Position numbers and translations under genes: made by a program. From the NCBI GenBank assembly GCA_021825295.1, contig JAKAHV010000012.1, forward strand, positions 1 to 64,000: a stretch of 64,000 nucleotides of DNA, in the 5' to 3' direction. This DNA is from Nitrospirota bacterium (GTDB lineage: Bacteria; Nitrospirota; Thermodesulfovibrionia; Thermodesulfovibrionales; JdFR-88). Shown here one piece after another: positions 26,240 through 35,125 of this stretch. The notes below the pieces were generated by a model, which worked only from the letters and a program-made list of their open reading frames with translations, was not told the origin of the DNA and ran no database searches. Position 1 is the stretch's first letter. Every line of letters begins with the position of its first letter.

Positions 26240-27010
26240 ATGACCCTTACGCTTGATTCCATAAGGGACATAAAGCTCTATCAGAGGCAGCGGGGCTACA
26301 GGTTCTCGCTTGACGCCCTTTTGCTCCATGATTTCGCCCGTCTTCAGAAAGTGGGCAGGATTGCTGACCTTGGGGCGGGCTCGGGCGTGATCGGCCTGCT
26401 GCTGGCTAAAAAATATCCTCAGTCAAGCGTGCTGCTTATTGAGCTGCAGGAGGGGCTTTACGGACTCGCCCTGAAAAACATAGCCTTAAACGGGCTGGAA
26501 TCCAGGGTAACGGCGGTAAAGGCGGACATCAGGGCCATAGGAGACGGATGCGGCGGGGACGCCGCGGATCTGTGCGGTGGGAGTTTCGATATGGCCGTCT
26601 CAAACCCGCCTTTCAGGAAGGCGACGACCGGCCGCATAAGCCTGGATGAAGAGCGGGCGCTTGCCCGGCACGAGCTTAAACTGCCTTTTCCCGCGCTTGT
26701 GAGGGCGGCAGGGCGCCTGCTCAAAAACAGGGGGAGGTTTTTCATGATATACCATCCCGAAAGGCTCAGGGAGATGTTCGAGGCGTTGCGGGCGGGTGGC
26801 CTGGAGCCCAAGCGCCTGAGATTCGTTCATGGCAGATATGATCCTGACGGGCAGGACCCGCATGGCGGGTCCGGGGCGTTCAAGGCAAAGATGGTCCTTG
26901 TGGAGTCGGTGAAAGGCGGAAGAGCCGGTCTGGCGGTCGAAAGCCCGCTTTTTGTCTACTCGCCCGACGGCTCCTACACTCCGCAAGTGCGCCGGATTTA
27001 CGGGTTGTAG
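26240..27010 (+). CDS. TrmN6-like SAM-dependent N6-adenine methyltransferase
   Basis: The 256-aa Rossmann methyltransferase has SAM motif I 'ADLGAGSGVIGLLLAKKYP' and the amino-methyltransferase motif IV 'VSNPPFRK'. The overall length and N-terminus ('LYQRQRGYRFSLDALLLHDF') resemble the family that makes m6A37 in tRNA1(Val) (YfiC/TrmN6). The tRNA target is inferred from that similarity. It begins 6 nt after a TATCAT box, with no ribosome site. Confidence 0.85.
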   Translation: MTLTLDSIRDIKLYQRQRGYRFSLDALLLHDFARLQKVGRIADLGAGSGVIGLLLAKKYPQSSVLLIELQEGLYGLALKNIALNGLESRVTAVKADIRAIGDGCGGDAADLCGGSFDMAVSNPPFRKATTGRISLDEERALARHELKLPFPALVRAAGRLLKNRGRFFMIYHPERLREMFEALRAGGLEPKRLRFVHGRYDPDGQDPHGGSGAFKAKMVLVESVKGGRAGLAVESPLFVYSPDGSYTPQVRRIYGL

Positions 27011-27027
27011 CCGGCCATTTAAGCGTC

Positions 27028-27066
27028 TATAATAGGTGGATGGCGCAGGCAAAGACCGGAAATTAA
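27028..27066 (+). promoter_or_regulatory. TATAAT box followed by an 8-codon leader frame
   Basis: TATAAT (27028-27033) is followed 6 nt later by ATG 27040. That opens an 8-codon frame, M-A-Q-A-K-T-G-N, with TAA at 27064-27066. The next gene's ATG is at 27068, 1 nt after the stop. The layout suggests a leaderless mini-ORF and re-initiation at the main gene. Confidence 0.4.
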
Positions 27067-27067
27067 T

Positions 27068-27835
27068 ATGATAAAAAACACTTTCAGCATACTGGAGGGC
27101 GTGGGCTCCAGGCTTGAACGCAGACTGTGGCAGAGGGGAATACTCGAGTGGCAGGATTTCATCAGGGCCCCCGAGATAGCCGCCATCGGTCCGGCCAGAA
27201 AAAGCGCGTTCGACCGGAAGCTCATGGATGCCGGCTCAAGGCTGGCCCGGGGCGACTCCGGATATTTCGCGAGGGTCCTCAGGCAGAAGGAGCACTGGAG
27301 GCTCTACGAAGAGTTCAGGGAAGGGGCCGTCTGCCTGGACATCGAAACCAACGGATGGCACCCGGCAGCGGGCGGTTACGTGACCGTGGCCGGCCTCTAC
27401 GACGGTTTTGACTACAAGGCGTTCGTAAGGGGCGGGAATCTCAGCGCCTCCGCCCTGCAAAAGGAACTCTCAAGGTATCGTTACCTGATCACCTTTTTCG
27501 GCTCCGGCTTCGATATGCCGTTTCTCAGGGACACGCTCGGGATCCATTTTGAAGGGGCGCACTTCGACCTCTGTTTCGGCGCAAGGAGGGTCGGAATGAA
27601 AGGCGGGCTCAAGAAGATAGAGCCGCTCGTGGGCATCCACAGGGACGAGAGCGTCCAGGGCGTGGACGGCTACCAGGCGGTGAGGCTCTGGCACGAGGCG
27701 ATGCGTGGAAGCAGGGAGGCCATGGAGCTGCTTATAACCTACAACCGGGAAGACACCGTGAACCTCATGGCCATGGCCGGCGTGCTCTACGGCAGGCTGA
27801 AGGCGCAGACCGGCATCGAGGAGTATCTGAATTGA
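27068..27835 (+). CDS. RNase H-fold 3'-5' exonuclease (YprB-like)
   Basis: The 255-aa protein has the DEDD exonuclease residues: 'VCLDIETNGW' (DxE), 'ITFFGSGFDMPFL' and 'LITYNREDTVNLMAMA'. This matches the YprB/ribonuclease-H-like family of predicted nucleases. An N-terminal segment of about 85 residues resembles helix-hairpin-helix regions ('ILEGVGSRLERRLWQRGI'). It overlaps the recombinase gene by 4 nt. Substrate is not known from sequence. Confidence 0.8.
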   Translation: MIKNTFSILEGVGSRLERRLWQRGILEWQDFIRAPEIAAIGPARKSAFDRKLMDAGSRLARGDSGYFARVLRQKEHWRLYEEFREGAVCLDIETNGWHPAAGGYVTVAGLYDGFDYKAFVRGGNLSASALQKELSRYRYLITFFGSGFDMPFLRDTLGIHFEGAHFDLCFGARRVGMKGGLKKIEPLVGIHRDESVQGVDGYQAVRLWHEAMRGSREAMELLITYNREDTVNLMAMAGVLYGRLKAQTGIEEYLN

Positions 27836-28716
27836 AGGCGGAAATTTCGGATTTCCTAGCGTACCTGGCCTCGGAGAAGGGGCTCTCAAAAAACACCCTG
27901 GCCTCCTACGGCAGGGACCTCTCCGGGTTCCTCAGGTTTCTCGCGGAAAGGAAGATAGGCGCGGCCAAGTGGGGCAAGGGGCACGTCCTCGATTATATCG
28001 ACGAGCTGAGGCAGAGGGGATTTTCATCCGCCACGCTGGCAAGAAACATCTCTTCCATCAGGGGGTTTTCGGGTTACCAGGTTCTGTCGGCGCTCCGGGC
28101 CGACGACCCCGCGGAGGACCTGCAGACCCCTAAAATCTGGCAGAGGCTCCCGAAGGCGCTGCCGCTTGAGGAGATAAAAAAGGTGCTTGAAAGCGGCAAG
28201 GGGGTCCGCGCAAGGTTCAGGGAAAGGGACTCCGCGATGATCGAGCTCATGTACAGCTCCGGCCTCAGGGTAAGCGAGCTGGTGGGCCTGAAGACCGCAG
28301 ACCTCAATGCCGGGGCGGGATTTGTCAGGGTAACGGGCAAGGGCATGCGCGAGAGGGTCGTCCCTGTAAGCGAAAGGACGATGAAAAAGCTGAAGCTCTA
28401 CATGTCCGGCCCCAGGGAGGCCTGTCTCAAGGGCAGAAGTCACTCCGATTACGTATTTCTTACCTCCAGGGGAGGGCCGATGACGCGCCAGAGGTTCTGG
28501 CAGGCCCTGAAATTCTATGCGCGGGCTGCCGGCGTCAGCATCAGCCCCCACGTGCTCAGGCACTCCTTCGCCACCCATATGCTGGAGGGCGGGGCCGATC
28601 TGAGGTCGCTGCAGAAGATGCTCGGCCATTCCGACATTGCGACAACCCAGATTTACACGAAGGTCTCTCTTGAGAGGGCCAGGAAGGTATACAAGGAGCA
28701 CCACCCGAGGGCGTAA
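27832..28716 (+). CDS. xerD: Tyrosine recombinase XerC/XerD
   Basis: The 294-aa protein starts with TTG, overlapping the previous stop (TTGA). The N-terminal SAM-like domain ('FLAYLASEKGLSKNTLASYG') is followed by a catalytic domain with Arg in 'SGLRVSELVGL', Lys in 'GKGMRERVVPV', 'HVLRHSFATHML', 'GHSDIATTQIYTKV' (catalytic Tyr) and a normal length. Xer recombinases resolve chromosome dimers at dif. XerC versus XerD cannot be decided here, so the symbol is tentative. No integrase-type neighbours suggest a phage origin. Confidence 0.9.
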   Translation: MKAEISDFLAYLASEKGLSKNTLASYGRDLSGFLRFLAERKIGAAKWGKGHVLDYIDELRQRGFSSATLARNISSIRGFSGYQVLSALRADDPAEDLQTPKIWQRLPKALPLEEIKKVLESGKGVRARFRERDSAMIELMYSSGLRVSELVGLKTADLNAGAGFVRVTGKGMRERVVPVSERTMKKLKLYMSGPREACLKGRSHSDYVFLTSRGGPMTRQRFWQALKFYARAAGVSISPHVLRHSFATHMLEGGADLRSLQKMLGHSDIATTQIYTKVSLERARKVYKEHHPRA

Positions 28717-28757
28717 ACGGGTTTTTTTAATCAGGTCCGAAAGGAGGTCTTTTTATA

Positions 28758-31202
28758 ATGCCAAACAAACTCGCGCCGGAACGGCTTTACAGGTGTTGCG
28801 GGCCCGGAGAGCTCGATTTCAATACCACGGACGACGTAAAACCCCTTGAAGGCACCATAGGTCAGGACAGGGCGATGCACGCGCTCGATTTCGGCCTCAA
28901 TTTCAGCGACACTGGCTTCAATATATACATCCTGGGGGAGGCCGGCACCGGAAAGCTCACGACCATAAAGATGCTCCTCGACGAGAAGGCGGCCCGGGAG
29001 CCGGTGCCGCCGGACTGGTGTTACGTTTACAATTTCCGGGACCCCGACACCCCCAGCGCAATATCGCTTGACGCAGGCAAAGCGGCCGAATTCCAGAAGG
29101 ACATGGAAGAGTTCGTAAAAAGCGTGAAGACGGCGATACCGAAGATATTCGAGTCCAAGGAATACGAAAAGCAGCGCAGCAAGGTGATGGAGGATTTCCA
29201 GAAGAAGCAGAAGGATCTCTTTTCCCAACTGGAAAGCGAGGCGGAGCAGAAGGGTTTTACCATAAAAAGGACATTTGCCGGGCTGGCGATGGTGCCGGTA
29301 AAAAAGACTGGCGAGCCTCTTACCGAGGAGGAATTCGAGGCCCTGGACGACAAGACGAAGAAGAAGATAGAGCAGATCGGCAAGGAGCTCCAGGAAAAAC
29401 TCGACGACCTTGTGCGGACCATGAGGCAGGAGGAGAAGGCCGTCAGGGATGCCCTGAACACCGTGGAGCGCGAGGCGGTGCTCTCCGCAATCGGCCACTT
29501 CATAGAGGACCTTCAGAACAAGTACGGCAAATACGGGAAGATAAAGGAATACCTGGACGATGTCCGTGAGGACATACTGGAGCACCTGGAGGATTTCAAG
29601 CCGCAGCAGGAGGAGCATGCCGCCGCCGTCCCGATGCCGCGCCCGGTCAGGCCCGAGCCTTCTTTCGTCAGGTACGTGGTAAACGTGCTTGTGAACAATT
29701 CGGGGCTGTCGGGCGCGCCCTGCGTATTTGAGAGCAACCCTACTTACAACAACCTCTTCGGACGGATCGAATACAAATTCCAGTTCGGCGCGGCCATTAC
29801 GGACTTCTCCCTTATCAAGTCGGGGGCGCTCCATAAGGCAAACGGCGGATACCTGATTGTGGACGCCCTGGACCTGCTCAGAAACGTCTTCTCTTACGAG
29901 GCCATGAAGCGCGCCATCAGGAACAAGGAAGTCAAGCTGGAGGACATATGGGAACAGTACAGGGCGTTCACGACCGCGATGCTCAGGCCCCAGCCCATCC
30001 CGCTTAACGTGAAGGTCATCCTGGTGGGCAACCCGAACATCTATTATCTGCTCTACAGCCTGGACGACGAGTACCGCGAACTCTTCAAGGTGAAGGCCGA
30101 TTTCGACTCCTTCATGGAAAGGACGCCGGAGCACATAAGGAAGTATGCCTCTTTCATAGCCCTGAAATGCCGGGAGTCAAACCTGCTGCCTTTCGACAGG
30201 ACCGGGGTCGCAAGGATAGTCGAGTACGGCTCCAGGCTCGCCGGCCACCAGGACAAGATCACGAGCCGGTTCCGCGACGTGATGGACCTGGTGCAGGAGG
30301 CCCATTACTGGGCCAGGAACGCCGGCAGCCCGGTTGTGACCTCGGGGCATGTCGAAAAGGCCATCGACGAGAAGATCTACCGCCACAGCCGGATAAGCGA
30401 CCGCCTCCGGGACCTCATGCTGGAGGGCACCCTCATAGTCGAGACCTCGGGGGCGGTCGTGGGGCAGATCAACGGCCTTGCGGTCATGGACATGGGGGAC
30501 TACAGTTTCGGGAAACCTTCCAGGATCACCGCCCGCACCTATGCCGGGAGGGCGGGGGTCATAAACATAGAGCGCGAGACCAAGATGAGCGGCAGGATAC
30601 ACGAAAAGGCCGTTCTTATCATCACGAATTATCTCTGGAGCAAATACGCGTTCAGGAAACCGATAAGCCTTTCGGCGTCCCTTACCTTTGAGCAGCTCTA
30701 TGAGATGATAGAGGGCGACAGCGCGTCGTGCGCCGAGCTATACACCATTTTAAGCAGCATCGCCGGCGCGCCGATAAAGCAGTCCTTTGCCGTCACGGGC
30801 TCGATGGACCAGAACGGAGAGGTCCAGCCCATCGGCGGAGTGAACGAAAAGATCGAGGGTTTTTTCGAGATATGCCGCATGCGGGGCCTTGACGGCTCCC
30901 ACGGGGTGATCATACCGGAGAGGAATGTAAAACACCTCATGCTCAAAAAGGAGGTCGTCGACGCCGTCCGGGACGGGAAATTCAGCATATACCCGATAAG
31001 CAGGGCCGAGGAGGGCATAGAGCTCCTTATGGGCATGCCGGCCGGCGAGCTCGATGAGAAGGGGAATTACCCGGAAGGGACCCTGAACCGCCTGGTAACA
31101 AAGAGGCTTGAGGAGATCGCCGAGGCCGTCAAGGCCAAGAAGGAAGAGGCGGTGGCCGAGGCGGTGAGGGAAGAGAAGAAGAAAGAAAACAACAATGGCT
31201 GA
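28758..31202 (+). CDS. Lon-like ATP-dependent protease (LonB/LonC-type, AAA and S16 domains)
   Basis: The 814-aa protein has an N-terminal AAA part with Walker A 'LGEAGTGKLT' (about 54-63), an inserted coiled-coil region (about 110-300, rich in E/K/Q), and the second AAA half. The Lon protease domain carries the Ser in 'IEGDSASCAELYTI' and the Lys in 'GGVNEKIEGF', the S16 catalytic dyad. It lacks the long N-terminal domain of classical Lon. AAAGGAGGT precedes the ATG. It should degrade damaged or regulatory proteins; substrates unknown. Confidence 0.92.
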   Translation: MPNKLAPERLYRCCGPGELDFNTTDDVKPLEGTIGQDRAMHALDFGLNFSDTGFNIYILGEAGTGKLTTIKMLLDEKAAREPVPPDWCYVYNFRDPDTPSAISLDAGKAAEFQKDMEEFVKSVKTAIPKIFESKEYEKQRSKVMEDFQKKQKDLFSQLESEAEQKGFTIKRTFAGLAMVPVKKTGEPLTEEEFEALDDKTKKKIEQIGKELQEKLDDLVRTMRQEEKAVRDALNTVEREAVLSAIGHFIEDLQNKYGKYGKIKEYLDDVREDILEHLEDFKPQQEEHAAAVPMPRPVRPEPSFVRYVVNVLVNNSGLSGAPCVFESNPTYNNLFGRIEYKFQFGAAITDFSLIKSGALHKANGGYLIVDALDLLRNVFSYEAMKRAIRNKEVKLEDIWEQYRAFTTAMLRPQPIPLNVKVILVGNPNIYYLLYSLDDEYRELFKVKADFDSFMERTPEHIRKYASFIALKCRESNLLPFDRTGVARIVEYGSRLAGHQDKITSRFRDVMDLVQEAHYWARNAGSPVVTSGHVEKAIDEKIYRHSRISDRLRDLMLEGTLIVETSGAVVGQINGLAVMDMGDYSFGKPSRITARTYAGRAGVINIERETKMSGRIHEKAVLIITNYLWSKYAFRKPISLSASLTFEQLYEMIEGDSASCAELYTILSSIAGAPIKQSFAVTGSMDQNGEVQPIGGVNEKIEGFFEICRMRGLDGSHGVIIPERNVKHLMLKKEVVDAVRDGKFSIYPISRAEEGIELLMGMPAGELDEKGNYPEGTLNRLVTKRLEEIAEAVKAKKEEAVAEAVREEKKKENNNG

Positions 31203-31204
31203 AG

Positions 31205-32137
31205 ATGCTCACCAGGATAGCTAGGGCCGGGGAATTCTTCTTTTTCCTCATTTTGACTTTCACCCTGGCCCTGCTTCCCTTCGGCGTTGCCAGGAGGTTT
31301 GGAGCGTGCGCCGGCCGTCTGCTTTACAGGCTTTGGGGCAGCAGGCGGAGGATCGCCCTCGAAAATATCGGCGAGGCCTCCTCCAGGGGCGCCCTCCCGG
31401 ATGCGCCGCCGCCCGAAGAGATAGCCATCGGGTGTTTTGAGAACCTTGGCGTCTCGTTCGTGGAACTGGCGAAGGTCTATTACGGTTTCGGCGGCGGCCT
31501 GCTCGGGAGCATCACCTGCAAGGGGGATGAATGGATAAGGTCCAGGCAGCCCGGACGGGGGGTGATATTCGTCACCGCGCACGCCGGCAACTGGGAGTTG
31601 CTGGCCCTTAAAACCGGACTCGAGTTCGGCGGCATCGGCGTTGTCGCAAGGCCGCTTTACAACCCCTACCTGAACAGGTTTCTGGAGCGGGCCAGGGCCA
31701 GGTTCGGCAACAAGGTCATTTACAAGAAAGGGGCCCTTCGCCCGCTGCTGTCCACGCTGAAGTCCGGCGGCATGGCCGGCATACTCATGGACCAGGCCGT
31801 TATAAAGGAGGAGGGCCGCATAATCGAATTTCTGGGCAGGGGGGCGTGGACTACCAGGATGCCCGTGGTGCTGGCGAAGAGGACCGGGGCGGCCATCCAT
31901 CCGGCCTTCATAAAAAGGACCGCATCGGGGCATGAGATAACGTTCTGTCCGGAAACAGATCTCAGTGGCACGGAAGAGGAGGCCTTAAGGAGGCTGAACC
32001 TTACGATTGAGAACTTCGTGAGGGAAAACCCGTCGCAGTGGCTCTGGATACACAGGAGGTGGAAGCGGGTGGGCCCCTCCGCGGCAGAAAACAAGCCCCA
32101 AAAAGCGAAATCGCCATTGACCGGCAAATCAAGCTGA
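31205..32137 (+). CDS. Lipid A biosynthesis lauroyl/myristoyl acyltransferase family (LpxL/HtrB)
   Basis: The 310-aa protein has an N-terminal TM helix and the acyltransferase motif 'TAHAGNWELLALK' (H-x4-E). Downstream it has 'ILMDQAV', 'VVLAKRTGAAIHPAF' and the C-terminal 'NPSQWLWIHRRWK'. These are diagnostic for LpxL/LpxM-type enzymes that add secondary acyl chains to lipid A. It starts 2 nt after the Lon-like gene. It supports an outer membrane with lipid A. Confidence 0.9.
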   Translation: MLTRIARAGEFFFFLILTFTLALLPFGVARRFGACAGRLLYRLWGSRRRIALENIGEASSRGALPDAPPPEEIAIGCFENLGVSFVELAKVYYGFGGGLLGSITCKGDEWIRSRQPGRGVIFVTAHAGNWELLALKTGLEFGGIGVVARPLYNPYLNRFLERARARFGNKVIYKKGALRPLLSTLKSGGMAGILMDQAVIKEEGRIIEFLGRGAWTTRMPVVLAKRTGAAIHPAFIKRTASGHEITFCPETDLSGTEEEALRRLNLTIENFVRENPSQWLWIHRRWKRVGPSAAENKPQKAKSPLTGKSS

Positions 32138-32201
32138 GGCATTACGCCTGTACGTTTCCGCTGACTGCGGCCCCGCTTCCTGATAAAATCAAATCGTATC
32201 C

Positions 32202-33038
32202 ATGAGCACATCAATATTCATTCTTCTCATACTGCTTGGGTCCGTGGCGGCGGGGTTCATCGGAGCCCTCACCGGCCTGGGCGGGGGCGTTGTGATCGTG
32301 CCGCTCCTGACCCTTGGCTTCGGTGTGGATATCCGTTATGCAATCGGCGCCTCGCTTGTCTCCGTGATCGCCACGTCCTCGGGGGCCGCCTCGGCCTATG
32401 TTAAGGAGGGTTTCAGCAATATCCGGATCGGAATGTTCCTTGAGATAGCGACCACCCTTGGCGCCCTTGCCGGTGCGTTTCTGGCGCAGAGAATCCCGAC
32501 TTCGGCGATAGCCATGGTGTTCGGCGGCATCCTCATCTACTCCGCCATCGTGTCGATACGCCCTCCGAGCCACGGCGCTTCCGCCGCCGGCCCGGACAGG
32601 ATAGCCACGTACCTGCGGATGAACTCGAGCTATCCCGTGCCTGGAGGCAGCCAGGAATACTATGTGCGCTCCGTGCCCGGCGGCTTCGCCATGATGTTCG
32701 GGGCCGGCGCGGTCTCCGGCCTCCTTGGCATCGGGGCGGGGGTGGTGAAGGTGCTTGCGATGGACAAGCTGATGCGCGTCCCGTTCAAGGTGTCCACCAC
32801 CACGAGCAACTTCATGATCGGGGTCACGGCCGCGGCGAGCGCGGGCGTCTATCTGAACCGCGGCTACATAGACCCGGCGCTTTCCATGCCGGTGATGCTG
32901 GGCGTCCTCCTTGGGGCGTTTCTGGGCTCCATAGAGCTCATGAAGGCGCGCACGCCTGTTTTGCGCGTGGTCTTCGGTCTCATCATACTCGTCCTGGCGT
33001 TTGAAATGATTTACAACGGGATAACAGGGAGGCTATGA
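32202..33038 (+). CDS. TauE/SafE-family anion transporter
   Basis: The 278-aa protein has eight or so TM helices and the two repeated glycine-rich blocks of the family: 'GFIGALTGLGGGVVIVPLL' and 'AVSGLLGIGAGVVKVLAM'. TauE/SafE proteins export or import sulfite, sulfonates or related anions. The ATG has TAAAAT 12 nt upstream. It overlaps the DUF1634 gene by 4 nt (ATGA), a common pairing. Confidence 0.9.
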   Translation: MSTSIFILLILLGSVAAGFIGALTGLGGGVVIVPLLTLGFGVDIRYAIGASLVSVIATSSGAASAYVKEGFSNIRIGMFLEIATTLGALAGAFLAQRIPTSAIAMVFGGILIYSAIVSIRPPSHGASAAGPDRIATYLRMNSSYPVPGGSQEYYVRSVPGGFAMMFGAGAVSGLLGIGAGVVKVLAMDKLMRVPFKVSTTTSNFMIGVTAAASAGVYLNRGYIDPALSMPVMLGVLLGAFLGSIELMKARTPVLRVVFGLIILVLAFEMIYNGITGRL

Positions 33039-33433
33039 TGGCCGGACGGCAGGGCAGGAGCGCGTGGACGGACAAGCGGATGGGGATTGTGATAGGCAAC
33101 CTCCTTCGAACGGGAGTGTTGATAGCGGCGATCACCGTTTTGGCCGGCGGGGTCCTCTATCTGGTGGGCCATGGCGGCGCCGCCCCCCATTACAAGGTCT
33201 TCACCGGCGAGCCCGCGGACCTGCGCAGCTTGCACGGGATAGTGCGCGACGCCCTGGGCCTGGGGAGCCGCGGGATCATGGAGCTCGGCCTTCTGCTGCT
33301 GATCGCAACCCCTGTCGCGCGGGTGGCCTTCAGCGTATTGGTCTTCGCCATCCAGCGCGACCGCCTTTATGTGGCGGTGACTGTTGTAGTCCTCTCCGTG
33401 CTCCTCTTCAGCCTGGCCGGCGGCCGCATTTAA
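33035..33433 (+). CDS. DUF1634 membrane protein, partner of the TauE transporter
   Basis: The 132-aa protein has three TM segments ('LLRTGVLIAAITVLAGGVLY', 'IMELGLLLLIATPVARVAFS', 'LYVAVTVVVLSVLLFSLAGG'). The order and spacing fit DUF1634, typically encoded beside TauE/SafE transporters. Translationally coupled to the transporter. Role unknown, perhaps a transport accessory subunit. Confidence 0.85.
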   Translation: MMAGRQGRSAWTDKRMGIVIGNLLRTGVLIAAITVLAGGVLYLVGHGGAAPHYKVFTGEPADLRSLHGIVRDALGLGSRGIMELGLLLLIATPVARVAFSVLVFAIQRDRLYVAVTVVVLSVLLFSLAGGRI

Positions 33434-33470
33434 AAGCCCTGCGTCCTGGCAAATCCCCCGCCCCGGGTCG

Positions 33471-33476
33471 TATAAT
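33471..33476 (+). promoter_or_regulatory. TATAAT box before mqnD
   Basis: A perfect TATAAT directly precedes the possible ATG 33477 and lies 6 nt before ATG 33483. Because transcription should begin about 6-7 nt after the box, 33483 is the likely start on a leaderless mRNA. A CTGGCA at 33446 is a weak -35. Confidence 0.5.
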
Positions 33477-33482
33477 ATGCGC

Positions 33483-34337
33483 ATGCGGGAAAAAACATCC
33501 TTGTCGCTCGGCTATTCGCCGTGCCCCAACGATACGTTCATCTTTTACGCCATGGTGCACGGGAAGATTGAAACGGGCGGCCTGTCCTTCAGGGAGGAGC
33601 TTGAGGATGTGGAGGCCCTGAACCGGAAGGCCGCCGGGGGGCTTCTGGATGTCTCCAAGATATCGTTTCATGCCTACTGCCGCCTGAGGGATGATTATGT
33701 CCTTCTGCGCTCCGGCGCGGCCCTTGGGCAGGGCTGCGGGCCTCTCCTGGTCGGCAGGCGGCCGCTTGAGCCCGCGGACCTTCCGGATAAGCTGGGGAAG
33801 ATGAAAATCGCCATCCCGGGCGGGCTCACCACCGCAAGCCTGCTTTTGCAGCTCTACGAACCCTCGCTGCGGGGAAACACCGTGCCGATGCTCTTCTCCG
33901 ATATAATGCCTGCCGTGAAGGAGGGCAGGGTGGACGCGGGGCTCGTCATCCATGAGGGACGCTTTACATTCCGCAATTACGGACTGCACTCGCTGCTGGA
34001 TCTGGGACAATGGTGGGAGGGCGTAACCGGACGTCCGATCCCGCTTGGGGGAATTGTCGCAAGGCGCTCTCTCGGGGAGGAGACGATAAAATCTGTCCAG
34101 GACGCCATCCGGCAGAGCGTGCTTTATTCGCTTAAAAACCCGGCCGAGGCCCGGGCATACATAAGAGGGCATGCTCAGGAGATGGAAGACAAGGTCATCC
34201 AAAGCCACATAGGCCTTTACGTGAACGACCATACCGTGTGGCTGGGCGGAGACGGCGAGCGGGCCATAGAGGAGCTGTTCAGCCGGGCCGCCGCGGCCGG
34301 CCTCTCGAAACCCTCCTCGAAACCCATTTTCATCTAG
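33483..34337 (+). CDS. mqnD: 1,4-dihydroxy-6-naphthoate synthase MqnD
   Basis: The 284-aa protein has the MqnD start 'LSLGYSPCPNDTFIFYAMVH', 'ISFHAYCRLRDDYVLLRSGAA', and 'VDAGLVIHEGRFTF'. It converts cyclic dehypoxanthine futalosine to 1,4-dihydroxy-6-naphthoate in the futalosine pathway to menaquinone. Other mqn genes are not in the window. Its TAG stop is the first three bases of the 778-bp family C element. Confidence 0.93.
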   Translation: MREKTSLSLGYSPCPNDTFIFYAMVHGKIETGGLSFREELEDVEALNRKAAGGLLDVSKISFHAYCRLRDDYVLLRSGAALGQGCGPLLVGRRPLEPADLPDKLGKMKIAIPGGLTTASLLLQLYEPSLRGNTVPMLFSDIMPAVKEGRVDAGLVIHEGRFTFRNYGLHSLLDLGQWWEGVTGRPIPLGGIVARRSLGEETIKSVQDAIRQSVLYSLKNPAEARAYIRGHAQEMEDKVIQSHIGLYVNDHTVWLGGDGERAIEELFSRAAAAGLSKPSSKPIFI

Positions 34338-35112
34338 AACCTGTCTTGAAATCGCTTCCGGCTGCCTCAATCCGCCATCGCCCGGCGTCTCCTGACAAAC
34401 GGGTATAAGCGAACCGCGTGTAAGGCCGGGGCGGGGTTCATTTCCTGATGCGGGGGATGAACCGGGGCACCCTCTTCATGTAATCCCTGTAGTCCTGCCC
34501 GAACCTCTTTATGAGCCTTCTTTCCTCGATGAGCGCGCCGTAGATGAAATAGAGGTCCGCCAGGGCCGAGACCGTGAGCCAGTTTCTGGTAATGACCGGC
34601 ACGAAGCTGAATATCAAAATGCCCGCCGCGTAGAGGGGATGGCGGATGACGCCGTAAAGGCCCCGGACGATAAGCCGCTGCCTTATCCCTTCCTGGTCGC
34701 CCGGCAGGTCTTCTTTGATGCCCCTGAGATATTTTATGGCCTGCCTTATCCCTACGAACTCAAGGAAATCCATGCCGGAAAAGGCGGTCATGCCGAGGGT
34801 GAGCCCGGCAAGCTGGATGAGGGACATGACTGCCTGAACGAGGACAGGCGGCTTCCAGATGACCACATCGGGCAGTCTTGCGACCAGGTAAAAAGAGACA
34901 AGGGTCGCGGCCGAAGAGATGACCACGTACGAGAGCCGGTAAAAAGCCTTCACAAGCCCGGCCCCGGCGAATCTTATCGCCAGGTCTTTCGCGCGGCCGG
35001 CCGCAAGCGCGCTGTGCAGGAGGGCGAAGGCCGCGAATATCAGGGCGATGATGAAGGGTTTTGGCATATGCTCTCTCTTTCGCGTAAGAATCAATTTTGA
35101 AGATAGGTTCTA
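34335..35112 (-). mobile_element. Family C element, 778 bp, carrying a methyltransferase gene
   Basis: The left end TAGAACCTGTCTTGAAATCG (34335-34354) and the next 'CTTCCGGCTGC' match the reversed right end of the 181-bp element at 24084-24264. The right end (35068-35112), with 'CTCTCTTTCGC', 'AATCAATTTTGA' and 'GATAGGTTCTA', matches the reversed left end. Both matches are in the same orientation, so this reads as one element with a gene inside. Positions 34360-34425 also match one end of repeat family A. No transposase is inside. Confidence 0.65.
34438..35067 (-). CDS. Membrane methyltransferase, NnrU/isoprenylcysteine methyltransferase-like
   Basis: The 209-aa protein has about five TM segments, the SAM-binding motif region 'VIRHPLYAAGILIFSF' (RHPxY) and the C-terminal 'EERRLIKRFGQDYRDYMKRV' typical of PEMT/ICMT/NnrU proteins. 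The ATG at 35067 is preferred over 35094. Its ribosome site GAAAGAGAGAG lies inside the terminal repeat of the family C element, so the gene appears to be cargo of that element. Substrate unknown (lipid or small thiol/carboxylate). Confidence 0.8.
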   Translation of the reverse strand: MPKPFIIALIFAAFALLHSALAAGRAKDLAIRFAGAGLVKAFYRLSYVVISSAATLVSFYLVARLPDVVIWKPPVLVQAVMSLIQLAGLTLGMTAFSGMDFLEFVGIRQAIKYLRGIKEDLPGDQEGIRQRLIVRGLYGVIRHPLYAAGILIFSFVPVITRNWLTVSALADLYFIYGALIEERRLIKRFGQDYRDYMKRVPRFIPRIRK

Positions 35113-35125
35113 TTATACTTTAACT

